64,000 nucleotides of DNA, taken from assembly GCA_027459765.1 (NCBI GenBank), contig DAIDHD010000029.1, forward strand, positions 1 through 64,000, in the 5' to 3' direction. This DNA comes from Gammaproteobacteria bacterium. Its GTDB lineage: Bacteria > Pseudomonadota > Gammaproteobacteria > Steroidobacterales > Steroidobacteraceae. Numbering within the stretch: position 1 is the first letter of the stretch; every line of letters starts with the position of its first letter. The notes under the pieces are model-generated. The model searched no databases and was not told the origin of the DNA. It was given only the letters and a program-made list of their open reading frames with translations. The position numbers were made by a program, and so were the translations under genes. This document shows, one piece after another, positions 17,627 through 28,412 of the stretch.

Positions 17627-17662
17627 GATGGGCGGGAACTTGCAGGTTAAAAGAGGCGCTAT

Positions 17663-17691
17663 AGTCTACCGTTCGCCGCCCATCGGGTAAA
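17663..17691 (-). promoter_or_regulatory. candidate sigma-70 promoter of guaBA
   Basis: On the minus strand TTTACC (17691-17686) and TAGACT (17668-17663) are separated by 17 bp, upstream of the guaB start at 17626. Each hexamer matches consensus at four of six positions. Confidence 0.5.
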
Positions 17692-17718
17692 CCGCCGCGC
17701 CCCGGACACCGACCCAAG

Positions 17719-19089
17719 ATGCCCATTGACCCCGAAATGCCCTCGTCCCGGCCTGACCGGGACGTTTACACGGTCTCACGCCTGAATCGCGAGGTGCGCC
17801 TGCTCCTCGAACGCGGCTTCGGCACGCTCTGGCTGGAGGCGGAGATATCCAATTTCGCGCGCCCCAGCTCCGGCCACTGGTACTTCTCGCTGAAGGACGC
17901 CGCGGCACAGGTGCGCTGCGCGATGTTCCGCCAACGCAATATGCACTGTGCCCTGACGCCCCGCGACGGACAGAAGGTGCTGGTGCGGGCGCGGATCGGC
18001 CTGTACGAGCCGCGCGGCGAGTACCAGCTCATCGTCGACCACCTGGAGGACGCCGGTCTCGGCGCGCTGAAGCGCCAGTACGAGGAGCTCAAGAACCGGC
18101 TGGCCGCCGAGGGCCTGTTCGCCGCCGAGCGCAAGCGTGCGCTGCCCACCTTGCCGCGGCGTATCGGCGTGATCACCTCGCCCACCGGCGCCGCGATCCG
18201 CGACATCCTGCACGTGCTCGAGCGGCGCTTTGCCGCGGTCCCGGTGCGGATTTATCCCGTACCCGTGCAGGGAGCGCAGGCGGCGGCGCAGATCGTGGCG
18301 GCCCTCGAGCTCGCGGCCGCGCGTGCCGATTGCGACGTGCTCATCCTCGCCCGCGGTGGCGGATCGCTCGAGGACCTGTGGGCCTTCAACGACGAGGCGC
18401 TGGCCCGAGCCATCGTCGCCTCGCCGATCCCCGTGATCTGCGGCGTGGGCCATGAAGTGGACTTCACCATCGCCGATTTCGCCGCCGACGTCCGTGCGCC
18501 GACCCCGTCGGCGGCTGCCGAACTTGCGGTGCCCGACGCGGCGGAGTGGCTGCGCGGCCTCGCCGGGCTGACGTCGCGCCTGCGCCGGCGAATGGAGCAG
18601 CGCCTCGACGACGCGCGCCAGCGCCTGCGCTGGCTGGAAGGGCGCGCGGCCCTCGCCAATCCGGCGGCGCGGCTCGCCCAGCAGGCACAGCGTTTGGACG
18701 AATTCGAGCACCGCCTCGGCCGCGCCTGGCGACACGCGGCGACCGCGCGCCTCGGTGCCGTGACGGCGTTGCGCGGCCGGTTGCTGCTGGCGAGCCCCGC
18801 GGTGCGGATGCGCCAAGCCGGCGTGCGCCACACCGCGCTCGGCGCACGCCTGCAGGCCGCGATCAGCGCCCGATTGCGGCGCGCGAGCGACCGGCTGGTG
18901 CCGCTGGCGAGCACGCTGAACGCGGTGAGTCCGCTGGCGACGCTCGCCCGCGGCTACGCCATCGTCAGCGACGAGCACGGCCACATCCTGCGCCGCGCCG
19001 AGGAGGCGACCGCCGGCAGCGTGATCGTCGCCCGGCTCGACACGGGACGGATTCGCGCGCGCGTAGAGTCCGCCACGGAGGAGCCGTGA
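17719..19089 (+). CDS. xseA: exodeoxyribonuclease VII large subunit
   Basis: A 456-residue subunit of the single-strand exonuclease. It has an N-terminal OB fold (VSRLNREVRLLLERGF, then LWLEAEISNF; 15-110), the catalytic core with ALPTLPRRIGVITSPTGAAI and LARGGGSLEDLWAFNDE, a long arginine-rich coiled coil (about 270-400) and a C-terminal segment LARGYAIVSDEHG. The small subunit gene xseB is not in the window. Its stop overlaps the GTG of the peptidase gene. Confidence 0.95.
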   Translation: MPIDPEMPSSRPDRDVYTVSRLNREVRLLLERGFGTLWLEAEISNFARPSSGHWYFSLKDAAAQVRCAMFRQRNMHCALTPRDGQKVLVRARIGLYEPRGEYQLIVDHLEDAGLGALKRQYEELKNRLAAEGLFAAERKRALPTLPRRIGVITSPTGAAIRDILHVLERRFAAVPVRIYPVPVQGAQAAAQIVAALELAAARADCDVLILARGGGSLEDLWAFNDEALARAIVASPIPVICGVGHEVDFTIADFAADVRAPTPSAAAELAVPDAAEWLRGLAGLTSRLRRRMEQRLDDARQRLRWLEGRAALANPAARLAQQAQRLDEFEHRLGRAWRHAATARLGAVTALRGRLLLASPAVRMRQAGVRHTALGARLQAAISARLRRASDRLVPLASTLNAVSPLATLARGYAIVSDEHGHILRRAEEATAGSVIVARLDTGRIRARVESATEEP

Positions 19090-19943
19090 GCACGCTCGCC
19101 CGCGGCGCGCTCGCCGCGCTGCTCGCCGCGCCGCTCGCGGCGGGTGCCTCTGGGGCGCTGCCCGCGGCGGCCGCGACTGCGCTGCCGACACGCAGTGCGG
19201 TGCCCGGCGGTGTCGAACTGCTCGACCTCGGCGCTGCCACGGCGGATCGTCCCGAGGCGCGCGCCGACGGACACCGGGTGCTGGTGGTCCAGGCCGCCGG
19301 TCGTTGGGTCGCCGTGGTGGGCATTCCCCTGGCGGCGCTCCCGGGAAATCGCAGCGTCGACGTACGCACGGGAGCCGGGCACGACGCGCTCACCTTCGCG
19401 GTCGCCGACAAGGCCTACCCGCGCCAGTCGCTGAAGGTCGCGCCGGCGCAGGTCGATCTGTCGGCGCGTGACCTCGCGCGCGTGCGCGCCGAGCACGAGC
19501 GCATCGATGGGGCGCTCGCGCATTACAGTCCCTCGCCGCCCGAGACGCTGCGCTTCGCGCCGCCCGTCGGTGGCCGGCGCTCGAGTTCGTTCGGCATGCG
19601 GCGCGTGTTCAACGGCGAGGCGCGCAATCCCCACTCCGGGATGGACATCGCCGCCGCCCGGGGCACCCCGGTTAGTCTGCCGCTCGCCGGCACGGTGCTG
19701 GATACGGGCCGCTTCTTCTTCAACGGCAACACGGTGCTGGTCGACCACGGCGAGGGGTTGATCACCATGTACTGCCACCTGAGCGCCATCGACGTACGGC
19801 CCGGCCAGCGGCTCGCGGCCGGCGCGCGCCTCGGCGCCGTCGGCAACACGGGCCGGGCCACCGGGCCCCACCTGCACTGGGGTATCGCGCTCAATGGCGT
19901 GTGGGTGGACCCGGCGCTGTTCCTGCCGCCAGACGCCTCCTGA
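19086..19943 (+). CDS. M23-family metallopeptidase, exported (LytM-like)
   Basis: A 285-residue protein with an alanine-rich signal peptide (1-25), a beta-rich N-terminal domain and a C-terminal Peptidase_M23 domain with zinc ligands in HSGMDIA and HLHWG. These enzymes cleave peptidoglycan cross-bridges or, if degenerate, activate amidases; here the metal-binding motifs look intact. The GTG start at 19086 is coupled to xseA by a GTGA overlap. Probably periplasmic. Confidence 0.85.
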   Translation: MSTLARGALAALLAAPLAAGASGALPAAAATALPTRSAVPGGVELLDLGAATADRPEARADGHRVLVVQAAGRWVAVVGIPLAALPGNRSVDVRTGAGHDALTFAVADKAYPRQSLKVAPAQVDLSARDLARVRAEHERIDGALAHYSPSPPETLRFAPPVGGRRSSSFGMRRVFNGEARNPHSGMDIAAARGTPVSLPLAGTVLDTGRFFFNGNTVLVDHGEGLITMYCHLSAIDVRPGQRLAAGARLGAVGNTGRATGPHLHWGIALNGVWVDPALFLPPDAS

Positions 19944-19962
19944 AGTCCGCGCGCGCGGCGCC

Positions 19963-21354
19963 CTACTCGATGCGCTCGCCGTGCAACGAAATGTCGAGAC
20001 CTTCGCGCTCCTGCTCTTCGCTGACGCGCAGGCCCATGGTCGCGTCGATGACCTTGAGCAGCACGTAGCTCACCACGAAGCCGTACACCAGCGTGACCCC
20101 CACGCCCTTCGCCTGCGCGAGGAGCGAGCCGTCGACTCCGCCGATCTCCTTGCTCGCGAACACGCCGGTGAGCAAGGCGCCGACGATGCCGCCCACGCCG
20201 TGCACGCCGAAGGCGTCCAGCGAGTCGTCGTAGCCGAAGGCGTGCTTGACCGACGTGGCGGCGATGAAGCACACCACGCCCGCGACCACGCCGATGATCA
20301 CGGCGGGCGTCGGCGCCACGAAGCCCGACGCGGGCGTGATCGCCACCAGACCCGCCACGGCGCCGGAGGCGATGCCGAGCACGCTCGGCTTGCCCTTGCT
20401 GATCCACTCCGCGAACATCCAGGCGAGCGCCGCCGCGCCGGTGGCCATCTGGGTCGCCAGCATGGCCATGGCGGCGCGTCCGTCCGCGGCTCCCGCGGAA
20501 CCCGCGTTGAACCCGAACCAGCCAACCCACAGCAGCGACGCACCGATCAGGGTGAAGGTGAGATTGTGGGGCGGCATGGCCTCGCGGCCGTAGCCGAGGC
20601 GCTTGCCGAGCACGAGGGCGCTGGCGAGGCCGGCGATGCCCGCATTGATGTGCACCTCCGTGCCGCCGGCGTAGTCGAGCACGCCCGCGACGTTCATCCA
20701 GCCGGTCGGCTCCCACACCATGTGCGCCACGGGCGCGTACACGAGCAGCGACCAGGCGCTCATGAACACCAGCATGGCCGAGAACTTCATGCGGTCCGCG
20801 AACGCGCCGGCGATCAGCGCCGGCGTGATGATCGCGAAGGTCATCTGGAACATCGCGTACACGGCTTCGGGAATCGTGGGCGCAAGGTGCGACACCGTGA
20901 GCTGGTTCGAGGTCTCGCCGTGCACGAAACGCATGCCCCCGAGCAGCAGGCGCGAGCCGCCGCCGATGAGGCCGTTGCCCGGGGTGAACGCGAGCGAATA
21001 GCCGGCCACCCACCACAGGACCGTGGCGAGACAGCAGCAGGCGAAACTCTGCATCAGCGTCGCCAGCACGTTCTTCTTGCGCACCATGCCGCCGTAGAAG
21101 AGCGCGAGACCCGGGATGGTCATCATGAGCACGAGAGCGGTGGACGTGAGCATCCACGCCGTGTCGCCGGCGCTGATCTTGTCGGCGGCCACCAGCAGCG
21201 GCGCAGTGGGTGCGGCCGCCGCGGGCGCGGCGGCTGGCGTGAGCATCGCGGCGGTGGACGCCGGCGCAGACGCGGCGACGTCGTCGGCGTGCGCCGGCGC
21301 GATCGACAGCGCGAGCCAGCCGGCCAGAACCCAACGGAACATCGTGTGCTTCAA
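19963..21354 (-). CDS. amtB: ammonium transporter Amt
   Basis: A 463-residue polytopic protein with a signal-like N-terminus (FRWVLAGWLALSIAPAHA) and Amt signatures: ALFYGGMVRKKNVL early, DYAGGTEVHINAGIAGL mid-protein, and HGVGGIVGALLTG with the pore His near the end. It conducts ammonium across the inner membrane. A TTG at 21354 with GAGGA seven bases upstream is preferred; the ATG at 21342 is the alternative. It follows glnK, whose product normally plugs the Amt trimer when nitrogen is plentiful. Confidence 0.93.
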   Translation of the reverse strand: MKHTMFRWVLAGWLALSIAPAHADDVAASAPASTAAMLTPAAAPAAAAPTAPLLVAADKISAGDTAWMLTSTALVLMMTIPGLALFYGGMVRKKNVLATLMQSFACCCLATVLWWVAGYSLAFTPGNGLIGGGSRLLLGGMRFVHGETSNQLTVSHLAPTIPEAVYAMFQMTFAIITPALIAGAFADRMKFSAMLVFMSAWSLLVYAPVAHMVWEPTGWMNVAGVLDYAGGTEVHINAGIAGLASALVLGKRLGYGREAMPPHNLTFTLIGASLLWVGWFGFNAGSAGAADGRAAMAMLATQMATGAAALAWMFAEWISKGKPSVLGIASGAVAGLVAITPASGFVAPTPAVIIGVVAGVVCFIAATSVKHAFGYDDSLDAFGVHGVGGIVGALLTGVFASKEIGGVDGSLLAQAKGVGVTLVYGFVVSYVLLKVIDATMGLRVSEEQEREGLDISLHGERIE

Positions 21355-21399
21355 GGCGTCTTCCTCTGTGTCGCGACCATCACGGAGCACTGCCGATGG

Positions 21400-21792
<393 letters not shown>

Positions 21793-21927
21793 TCACGCGT
21801 GCCAAATCGATGGACTCCTGACCGAACAGAAGCTTACGTGCGTCGCCGTGTGCGCGTTCGCGGTGCACGCGCACCGGAATGGTGCGAAAACCAATCCGCG
21901 GCGCACCCTTCCGGGGCATCAGCCCGG

Positions 21928-24900
21928 TCATTTGAGGGTCAATTCCAGGCGAACCATGCCGTCCTGGGCCGTCGCCTTGCCGTTGGCGACCAGGAAGATC
22001 CTGCTCGGGTCCAGGCCGCCCTCCGCGATCAGCGCACCCTGCACGGCCGCGGCGCGTCGTTCGCCGAGCGCCCGCAGAGCCGGCTCGTCGATCGCGAGGT
22101 GTGCGCGAATCGCCTGAGTGAGGAAATCGAGCTTCGCGGCCAACACCTCCGCCGGCGCGTGCGCACCCGTCACCGCTTCCGGATAGGTGGGCACCGCCCC
22201 CAGTTCCTGCGTGTACAGCCGAGTGAGTACGGCGAGACGCGCCGCCGGATCGAGCGTCCCGAACGCCGTGGCTGCGCTCGCCGGCACGCCCTTGGCGCCG
22301 GCGGATACGTCGCTGCGCGCCGCCTCGATGTGCGCTGCGAGCGCGGCGTCGAGCAGCGCGTCACGATCCAGGTCGGTGACGTAACCGATGGGTACGTCCA
22401 ACTTCAACTGCGGCCGCGCATCGAGCGCCTTGGCCAAGGTCTTGATCTTCGCCGCCGCGGCATCGTCGAGCGCCGCCGAACCCGGCGCGAACGCGACGAA
22501 CTGCAGGTCCGGCCCGCCGCCGAACAGCGAACCGAGCAGCGCGAACGGCGCGGTGACGGCCTTGGTGAGCAGATTGAGCACCACGTGCCAGATGACGGGA
22601 CCGAGCCGGAACGAGGGGTCGTCGAGCGTTCCGGCCACCGGCAGTTCCAGATCGATGACCCCGTGCCGATCCTTCAGCAACGCGACCGCGAGCTTGACCG
22701 GCAACGACACCGCGTCCTTGCTCGCGGTCTTCGCGCCGAATTCGAGCTGATCGATGACGACGTGGTGTCTGGCGTCGAGCTTGCGTCCCTCGACGTGATA
22801 GTGGAGCTCCGTGGTGAGCTTGCCCTTGCTGATGTCGTAGCCGGCGAACTTGCCGGAATACGGATTGAAGATGGAGAGTTCAATGTTGCGAAAGCTCAGG
22901 GCCAGATCGGTGTAGAGCGCCGCGCTCAGCAGGTTCACCTCGCCGGCGATGGCCACCGGCGAGAATTCGCCCACTTGGCCGTGCAGGTCGACCTTGGCGC
23001 GCGCCTTGGGGTCCGACGACAATCCGGCCACGCCGCCTTCCAGCGCCTCGATGCTCGCCGAGAAATTCGGTTCCACCGACAGATCGGAGAAATTGGCGAC
23101 TCCCTGGTGCACCGTGATCTTGCGGATCGACACCGGCATGCCCGCACCGCTGGCGCGAGACGCACCGCCGGCTGCAGCTGGACCGCCGGCACCGGCCTTG
23201 CCGCCGGCGCTTCCCGCCGCCTTCGCCGGCTCGCCAACCGGCGCCGCTGCCGCGATTGGTGTCGGCGCAACGGTCGATGCCGGCGCGGCGCCCGGCGCGG
23301 TGAGCACGCGCTTCACGTTCAAGCTGCCGTCGGCTTCGACGATGACGCGTGCATACGGCTTGCGCAGGATGACCTCTGCCACGTCCAGCCGGTCCGGGTT
23401 GTGGCTGAAGGCGATGCCGCGCACGTCCAGCCGTTGCCAGTTGACGAAGTCCTCGTGCAATTCGTCGTCCACCGTGTGCAGCCGATCCACGCTGACGTTG
23501 CCACCCACCTCGACACGTGGCGCACCGCCGGCCGATCCGACGCGCACCGTGGCGTTGGCGCCGAGGCTGCCCTCGCGCAGGGTCATCCCGGTGTAGCGCC
23601 CGAGATACGGCTGAAGGGCCGAAAGATCGAGGCGCTTCGCCTCGATCTTCACGGCGGCCGCCAACGGCTGCGGCGTGAGCGTACCCGATGCACCAACCGA
23701 GCCCTCGCCGTTCACGCGCGCGGTGAACGCGACGTCGAGCGGCTTGGAAAGATCCAGACTCACGCCCTTCACCGTCAGATCGAGCGGCGCGATCGACAGC
23801 TCCGCCGCCGGGTGCAGGCTGCGGTCGGTGAACTCGAGCTTTCCACCACGCAGGGCGAACGTCGCCAGTTCCACGCTCCACGGTGCCGCCGGCGCCGCGG
23901 CGCCGGACGCCGGCGCAGCCGGCACGGACACCCGCGGCGTGGCGGGAGGCGTGGCCGCCGCTGCGCTCGACGGCCGCGGGGACTCGGCGGCCGCCGCACC
24001 ACGTCCGGCGGCCAGGCTGGCGAGGTTCAGCTTCCCGTCGGGATCCAGCCAGGCCAGAACGCCGGGTCGGTCGAGGGTGAGCGAGTCCACCCGCACGCGA
24101 TGCTGCGACAGATCGAGCGTGGTTCCGCTCGCCGTGAGCGCGGCGAACTTCACCCAATCCTGATCGGCGCCGCGAGGCCGGAGCGTGAGGTCACTGAGCG
24201 CGACACGCGGCGCCTCGACGTGAAGATCGAGCGTCCCGGCGAGCGTCGCCCGATAGCGCGCGGACAGGTCGAGCCGGCCGGAGGCGACCACGAAGTTCAG
24301 CCGATCCTCGAAGTACTCCCAGGCGGTGCGCGCGCGCAAACCCTCGATGCTGATCTCGCCGTCCGAGGCGAACGGCTGCAGGGCGACGTGGCCGCGCCAG
24401 CTGAAGCGCTCGCCGAGCGCGGTCGCCGCCGAGAGGGTGAAGGCACCGCCTTCGGCGCCGGTGCTGAAATCGCGCAGGCTCAAGTCGATCGGCTGCAGAC
24501 GCAGCTCGAACTCGGTCGGGTGGCTGTGGTCCGCGTATCCGACCGTACCGCCGCGGATATCGAGAGCCTCGATGCGCAACGCGGGCACGCCTGCCGGTGC
24601 TTTGCTCTCCGGCTGCGTCGGCTTCGGCACGAGCCGGGCGAGATTGATCGCGCCGTCCTTGGCGACGACCGCGTCGACCCGCGGTGCGTCCAGCGCGATC
24701 TGCTTGAAGGTGAAGGCGCGGTTCCACAGCGAGGCGAGCTCGAAATCGATGAACAGACGATCGAAGGCGATCAGGGACTCCCCGTGCTCGCCCGGCAGGT
24801 TGAAGTGGTCGATGGTGGCCTGCAGCGTGAACGGGTTGATGCGAACCTCGCCCACCGCGGCGTCGAGCCCGAGTCGCTCGTGCACGGCCTCGATGATCTG

Positions 24901-25011
24901 CGTGCGCAGCACCCGCGGCGCCACCGCGAAGCCGAGCAGCGCATAGACGCCGAGCGCCAGCGCCCCGGCGAGCAGCACGCGCGCCAGGCGCGATTCGAGT
25001 AGTCGTCGCAC
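21928..25011 (-). CDS. large DUF748 / AsmA-like envelope protein
   Basis: A 1,027-residue protein with one N-terminal membrane helix (VLLAGALALGVYALLGFAVA, about 12-31), then a long, repetitive beta-rich body of AsmA/DUF748 type (repeated 'LDLSxxxP' and 'DGSLNVKRV' strands) interrupted by an Ala/Pro linker. The C-terminal quarter (GVIDLELPVAGTLDDPSF) is the typical DUF748 end. AsmA-like proteins are thought to help move lipids between the membranes; this is family inference only. It is monocistronic. Confidence 0.8.
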   Translation of the reverse strand: MRRLLESRLARVLLAGALALGVYALLGFAVAPRVLRTQIIEAVHERLGLDAAVGEVRINPFTLQATIDHFNLPGEHGESLIAFDRLFIDFELASLWNRAFTFKQIALDAPRVDAVVAKDGAINLARLVPKPTQPESKAPAGVPALRIEALDIRGGTVGYADHSHPTEFELRLQPIDLSLRDFSTGAEGGAFTLSAATALGERFSWRGHVALQPFASDGEISIEGLRARTAWEYFEDRLNFVVASGRLDLSARYRATLAGTLDLHVEAPRVALSDLTLRPRGADQDWVKFAALTASGTTLDLSQHRVRVDSLTLDRPGVLAWLDPDGKLNLASLAAGRGAAAAESPRPSSAAAATPPATPRVSVPAAPASGAAAPAAPWSVELATFALRGGKLEFTDRSLHPAAELSIAPLDLTVKGVSLDLSKPLDVAFTARVNGEGSVGASGTLTPQPLAAAVKIEAKRLDLSALQPYLGRYTGMTLREGSLGANATVRVGSAGGAPRVEVGGNVSVDRLHTVDDELHEDFVNWQRLDVRGIAFSHNPDRLDVAEVILRKPYARVIVEADGSLNVKRVLTAPGAAPASTVAPTPIAAAAPVGEPAKAAGSAGGKAGAGGPAAAGGASRASGAGMPVSIRKITVHQGVANFSDLSVEPNFSASIEALEGGVAGLSSDPKARAKVDLHGQVGEFSPVAIAGEVNLLSAALYTDLALSFRNIELSIFNPYSGKFAGYDISKGKLTTELHYHVEGRKLDARHHVVIDQLEFGAKTASKDAVSLPVKLAVALLKDRHGVIDLELPVAGTLDDPSFRLGPVIWHVVLNLLTKAVTAPFALLGSLFGGGPDLQFVAFAPGSAALDDAAAAKIKTLAKALDARPQLKLDVPIGYVTDLDRDALLDAALAAHIEAARSDVSAGAKGVPASAATAFGTLDPAARLAVLTRLYTQELGAVPTYPEAVTGAHAPAEVLAAKLDFLTQAIRAHLAIDEPALRALGERRAAAVQGALIAEGGLDPSRIFLVANGKATAQDGMVRLELTLK

Positions 25012-25095
25012 GAGTATCCCCGCCTCATCGACGCCGGCCTCTCCCGTCGCGGCCGGCTGCGCCGGAGTCTAGCAAACCGCCGTGTCGGCGCGGGA

Positions 25096-26478
25096 TCAGC
25101 GCTTGTTGCGCTGGATGAGTCGCTTGCGCTTACGCCGCTGGCGCGGCGTGAGTTCGTTGCGCCGTCCGGCGAAGGGATTCTCCTCGCCGCGGAACAGCAC
25201 CCGCACCGGCGTGCCGGCGAGATCGAACGCCTGCCGGTAGACGTTCACCAGGTAGCGGCGATAGGCATCCGGCACGTGCTCGGTCTGATTGCCGTGCACC
25301 ACGATCACCGGCGGGTTGCGCCCACCCTGGTGCGCGTAGCGCAGCTTGATCCGCCGCCCGCTCACCAGCGGCGGCGGGTGGCTCGCGATCGCCGCCTCGA
25401 GCACGCGGGTGAGCTCCGGCGTGCTCATCTCGCGCGTCGCCGCGCCGTAGACGCGCCGCACGGTCGCGAGCAACTCCCCCACCCCCGTGCCGTGCCGCGC
25501 GGAGATGAAGTGCAGCGGCGCAAAATCGGCGAAGGTCAGTCGCTGCTGGATCTGCGCGCGGATGTGATCGCGCTGCTCCATGGGAATGTTGTCCCACTTG
25601 TTGACGGCGAGCACCACCGCGCGCCCCTCCTCGATCACCGTGCCGAGCAGGCTCGCGTCCTGCTCCGCCACCGTGTCGTGCGCATCCATCACGAGCACCA
25701 CGACGTGTGCGCTCTCGATGGCCTGCAGCGTCTTGATGACGCTGAACTTCTCCACCGCGTCCTCGACGCGCGCGCGGCGCCGCACGCCGGCGGTGTCGAT
25801 CAACGTGTAGCGCTCGCCGTCGCGCTCGAAGGGCACGAACACCGCATCGCGCGTGGTGCCCGGGCGATCGAAGGCCACCAGGCGATTCTCGCCGAGAAGA
25901 CGATTGATGAGCGTGCTCTTGCCGACGTTCGGCCGGCCGACCACGGCCACCTTGATGCCGGTGGCTTCGATCGGCTGCTCCGCGGGCTCCTCGAGCCCGG
26001 ACAGGGCGTGCAACAGCAGGTCGGTCACGCCGCGATCGTGCGCGGCCGCGATCGGCTGCGGTTCGCCGAGCCCGAGCGCGTGGAATTCCGCAACCGCCAC
26101 GTCCTCGTCGAAGCCCTCGGTCTTGTTGACCGCGAGCACCAGCGGCTTGCCGCTGCGACGCGCGAGCCGCGCGGCGAATTCGTCCTGCGGCGTGACGCCG
26201 GCGCGGCCGTCGACCACGACGATGAGCCGATCGGCTTCCTCGATCGCGCGCTCGGTCTGTTCGACCATCAGGCGCTCCACGTCCTCGGCACGCTCCACCA
26301 GGCCGCCGGTGTCGATGACGATGCAGGCGAGGCCCGCGCGACGCGCGTAGCCGTACTGGCGATCGCGCGTCAGGCCGGGCAAATCCGCCACCAAGGCATC
26401 ACGCGTGCCGGTGAGCGCGTTGAAGAGCGTCGACTTGCCGACGTTCGGCCGACCGATCAGTGCGACTACCGGCAGCAC
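25096..26478 (-). CDS. der: ribosome biogenesis GTPase Der
   Basis: A 460-residue protein with two consecutive GTPase domains ([16 protein letters not shown] at 8-23; [16 protein letters not shown] near 185), each with DxPG and NKxD motifs, and a C-terminal KH-like domain. Der acts in assembly of the 50S subunit. The very basic tail ([15 protein letters not shown]) is normal for the family. It follows bamB by nine bases in a conserved gammaproteobacterial order. Confidence 0.96.
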   Translation of the reverse strand: MLPVVALIGRPNVGKSTLFNALTGTRDALVADLPGLTRDRQYGYARRAGLACIVIDTGGLVERAEDVERLMVEQTERAIEEADRLIVVVDGRAGVTPQDEFAARLARRSGKPLVLAVNKTEGFDEDVAVAEFHALGLGEPQPIAAAHDRGVTDLLLHALSGLEEPAEQPIEATGIKVAVVGRPNVGKSTLINRLLGENRLVAFDRPGTTRDAVFVPFERDGERYTLIDTAGVRRRARVEDAVEKFSVIKTLQAIESAHVVVLVMDAHDTVAEQDASLLGTVIEEGRAVVLAVNKWDNIPMEQRDHIRAQIQQRLTFADFAPLHFISARHGTGVGELLATVRRVYGAATREMSTPELTRVLEAAIASHPPPLVSGRRIKLRYAHQGGRNPPVIVVHGNQTEHVPDAYRRYLVNVYRQAFDLAGTPVRVLFRGEENPFAGRRNELTPRQRRKRKRLIQRNKR

Positions 26479-26487
26479 GGGGTCAGG

Positions 26488-27717
26488 TCATGGCTTGGCC
26501 GGCGTCGCGCCGGCCGGCTTGCCGGAGCCGGTCGCGGCAGCGGGCGGCGTGGGCGTGGCCGCGGTGGGCGTGGCACGGTATGCGCCGATTTCGCCGGCGT
26601 CGGTCAGCACCACCACGGTGTCGCCGGCCACCGCGAGCGGGTTGCTGATACGCTGTTTCTTCGCCACCAGCTCGCGCGCCACCAGCTCCCCGGTGCGCTT
26701 GTCCAGCCAATGCAGATAGCCCTGCAGATCGGCGACCGCGATCGCGCTGCTGGTCACCGCGGGGACGGTGAGCGCGCGCATGCGCAGCTTCTTGTTGCGC
26801 CAGATCTCGGATCCGTCCCGCTGCCGCAGGGCGACGATCTCGCCGTCCGACTGCGTGACGTAAAGATCATCGCCGTCCGCGGCGAGACCACGATAGCTCG
26901 ACATGTCGTGCGCCCACCAGACCTGGCCCGAGTCGAGCGCCAGCATCGCCGTACGGCCCTGGAAACCCGCCACGAACACGTCGTCGCCGACCACGGCCAC
27001 GGCCGAATCGATGTCGATCAGTCGCTCGAGCTCGGTGCGTCCGTGCGGCGCCGCCACCGCCGTGTCCCAGATCGTGTCGCCCGTGGACACCGAGACCGCC
27101 ATCACCTTGCCATTGTCGAAGCCGCTCAGCACCGCGTCCTTCGCGATCACCGGAATGGCCGTGCCGCGCAGACTGAGCTTCGGCACCTGCTGCTCGGCCG
27201 ACCACGACTCCTTGCCGGTCGCCGGATCGAGCCCGTGAAGTCGGCCGTCGACCGAGCGCACCGCTACGATCTTGTCGGAGATCGCCGGGGTCGAGAGCAA
27301 TTCCGAACGGATCTGCGTCCGCCAGCGCTGGTCGCCCGTCTTGGCGTCGAGCGCGACCAAGGTGCCCTTGCTGCTGCCGACCACCACCATGCCCTGCCCC
27401 GCCGCCGGACCCGCCGACAACGGCAGCTTGGTCTTCTTGCGCCACAACTCGCGGCCGGTTTCGAGCGCCAGGGCGACCACCTCGCCCTTGTGGGAGGCAG
27501 CGAACACCACGCCGTCGTCGACCGCCGGGCCGAGGCCCAGGCGCAGCACGGCGAACTTCTTGTTGCCGCCGGGGACCTTCTCGCTCCACAGCTTCTTGAC
27601 GGGCAACGTCGCCGGGAAAGGGACCAGCTGAGCCGGCGGCTCGACGTCCTTGTCCTTGGTGCACGCCGCCAGCACGAGCAGCAGCGTCGCCAGCCCCGCC
27701 GCGAGCCCGCGGCGCAT
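26488..27717 (-). CDS. bamB: outer-membrane assembly lipoprotein BamB
   Basis: A 409-residue lipoprotein with lipobox LVLAAC (Cys19) and an eight-bladed PQQ-like propeller (repeats such as GTLVALDAKTGDQRW, HGLDPATGKESW). It is a partner of BamA in inserting beta-barrel proteins. It ends in a low-complexity Thr/Pro/Ala tail absent from E. coli BamB. Its ATG overlaps the yfgM stop. Confidence 0.93.
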   Translation of the reverse strand: MRRGLAAGLATLLLVLAACTKDKDVEPPAQLVPFPATLPVKKLWSEKVPGGNKKFAVLRLGLGPAVDDGVVFAASHKGEVVALALETGRELWRKKTKLPLSAGPAAGQGMVVVGSSKGTLVALDAKTGDQRWRTQIRSELLSTPAISDKIVAVRSVDGRLHGLDPATGKESWSAEQQVPKLSLRGTAIPVIAKDAVLSGFDNGKVMAVSVSTGDTIWDTAVAAPHGRTELERLIDIDSAVAVVGDDVFVAGFQGRTAMLALDSGQVWWAHDMSSYRGLAADGDDLYVTQSDGEIVALRQRDGSEIWRNKKLRMRALTVPAVTSSAIAVADLQGYLHWLDKRTGELVARELVAKKQRISNPLAVAGDTVVVLTDAGEIGAYRATPTAATPTPPAAATGSGKPAGATPAKP

Positions 27718-28379
27718 CAGGTCTTGTCCTTGGGCTTGCTCGCCGGGGCGGCACCCAGGTCCGCGAGCTTGAGCTCGAGCAGCGCGGTGTCGACGCCACT
27801 CTTGTCGGCCGCGGCCATCGCCGCCTCATATTCGCCGCGCGCGCCCGCCAGGTCCTTCTTCGCGTACAGGGCGTCGCCGCGCACTTCGTGCTCCAGCGCG
27901 GCGAACGCGCCCGCCGGCGCGGCCGGCAGGGTGGCGAGCGCCGCGTCGGGCTTGCCGAGGTCGATCTGCAGCCGCGCCAGGCGCAGCGCCGCGACCCGGC
28001 GCAGTTCCGAGTCGCGCGAGTCGTTCTTGACCGCTTCCAGCGGCGCGACCGCATCGGCGAGCTTGCCGTCCTCGATCGCGATACGGGCGATGGTGAGCCG
28101 CGCCTGGTCCGCATACGGGGAGTCGGGGTACTGCTTGATGATGCCGTTGGCGACCTCGCGCGCCTTGGCGCCGTCGTTGCCCTGCAGGGCCGAGGTGACC
28201 ACCCCGAACTCCGTCGCGGCGCGCATCGCCTGCGTATTGCGGTGACCCTCGTAGTAACGGTAGCCCACGAGCAGCGCCACCCCGAGCACGGCTCCGCCGA
28301 TCAGCCACGGTCCGTTGACGGCAAACCACCGCTTGAGGGCTTCGACCTGTTCCTCGTCTGTCAGATATTCATCGCTCAT
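27717..28379 (-). CDS. yfgM: YfgM family TPR membrane protein
   Basis: A 220-residue protein with a cytoplasmic start (MSDEYLTDEEQVEALKRWF), one transmembrane helix (LIGGAVLGVALLVGYRYY, about 31-48) and a periplasmic TPR-like domain. YfgM in E. coli associates with SecYEG and the chaperone PpiD. It lies between hisS and bamB, as in many Gammaproteobacteria. Confidence 0.9.
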   Translation of the reverse strand: MSDEYLTDEEQVEALKRWFAVNGPWLIGGAVLGVALLVGYRYYEGHRNTQAMRAATEFGVVTSALQGNDGAKAREVANGIIKQYPDSPYADQARLTIARIAIEDGKLADAVAPLEAVKNDSRDSELRRVAALRLARLQIDLGKPDAALATLPAAPAGAFAALEHEVRGDALYAKKDLAGARGEYEAAMAAADKSGVDTALLELKLADLGAAPASKPKDKT

Positions 28380-28412
28380 GCTTGACTCCGCTGTTCCCGC
28401 TGCCCTCGATGT

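Noticed and set aside
14670-17650. Long plus-strand open frames opposite guaA and guaB
   Set aside because: They are shadows of GC-rich codon use on the minus strand; their products are His/Arg/Asp-rich with no family features, and the minus-strand genes are unmistakable.
21799-28245. Plus-strand open frames of about 1,067 and 989 codons opposite the DUF748, der, bamB and yfgM genes
   Set aside because: Length alone comes from high third-position GC. The opposite strand holds recognisable proteins with normal spacing and starts.
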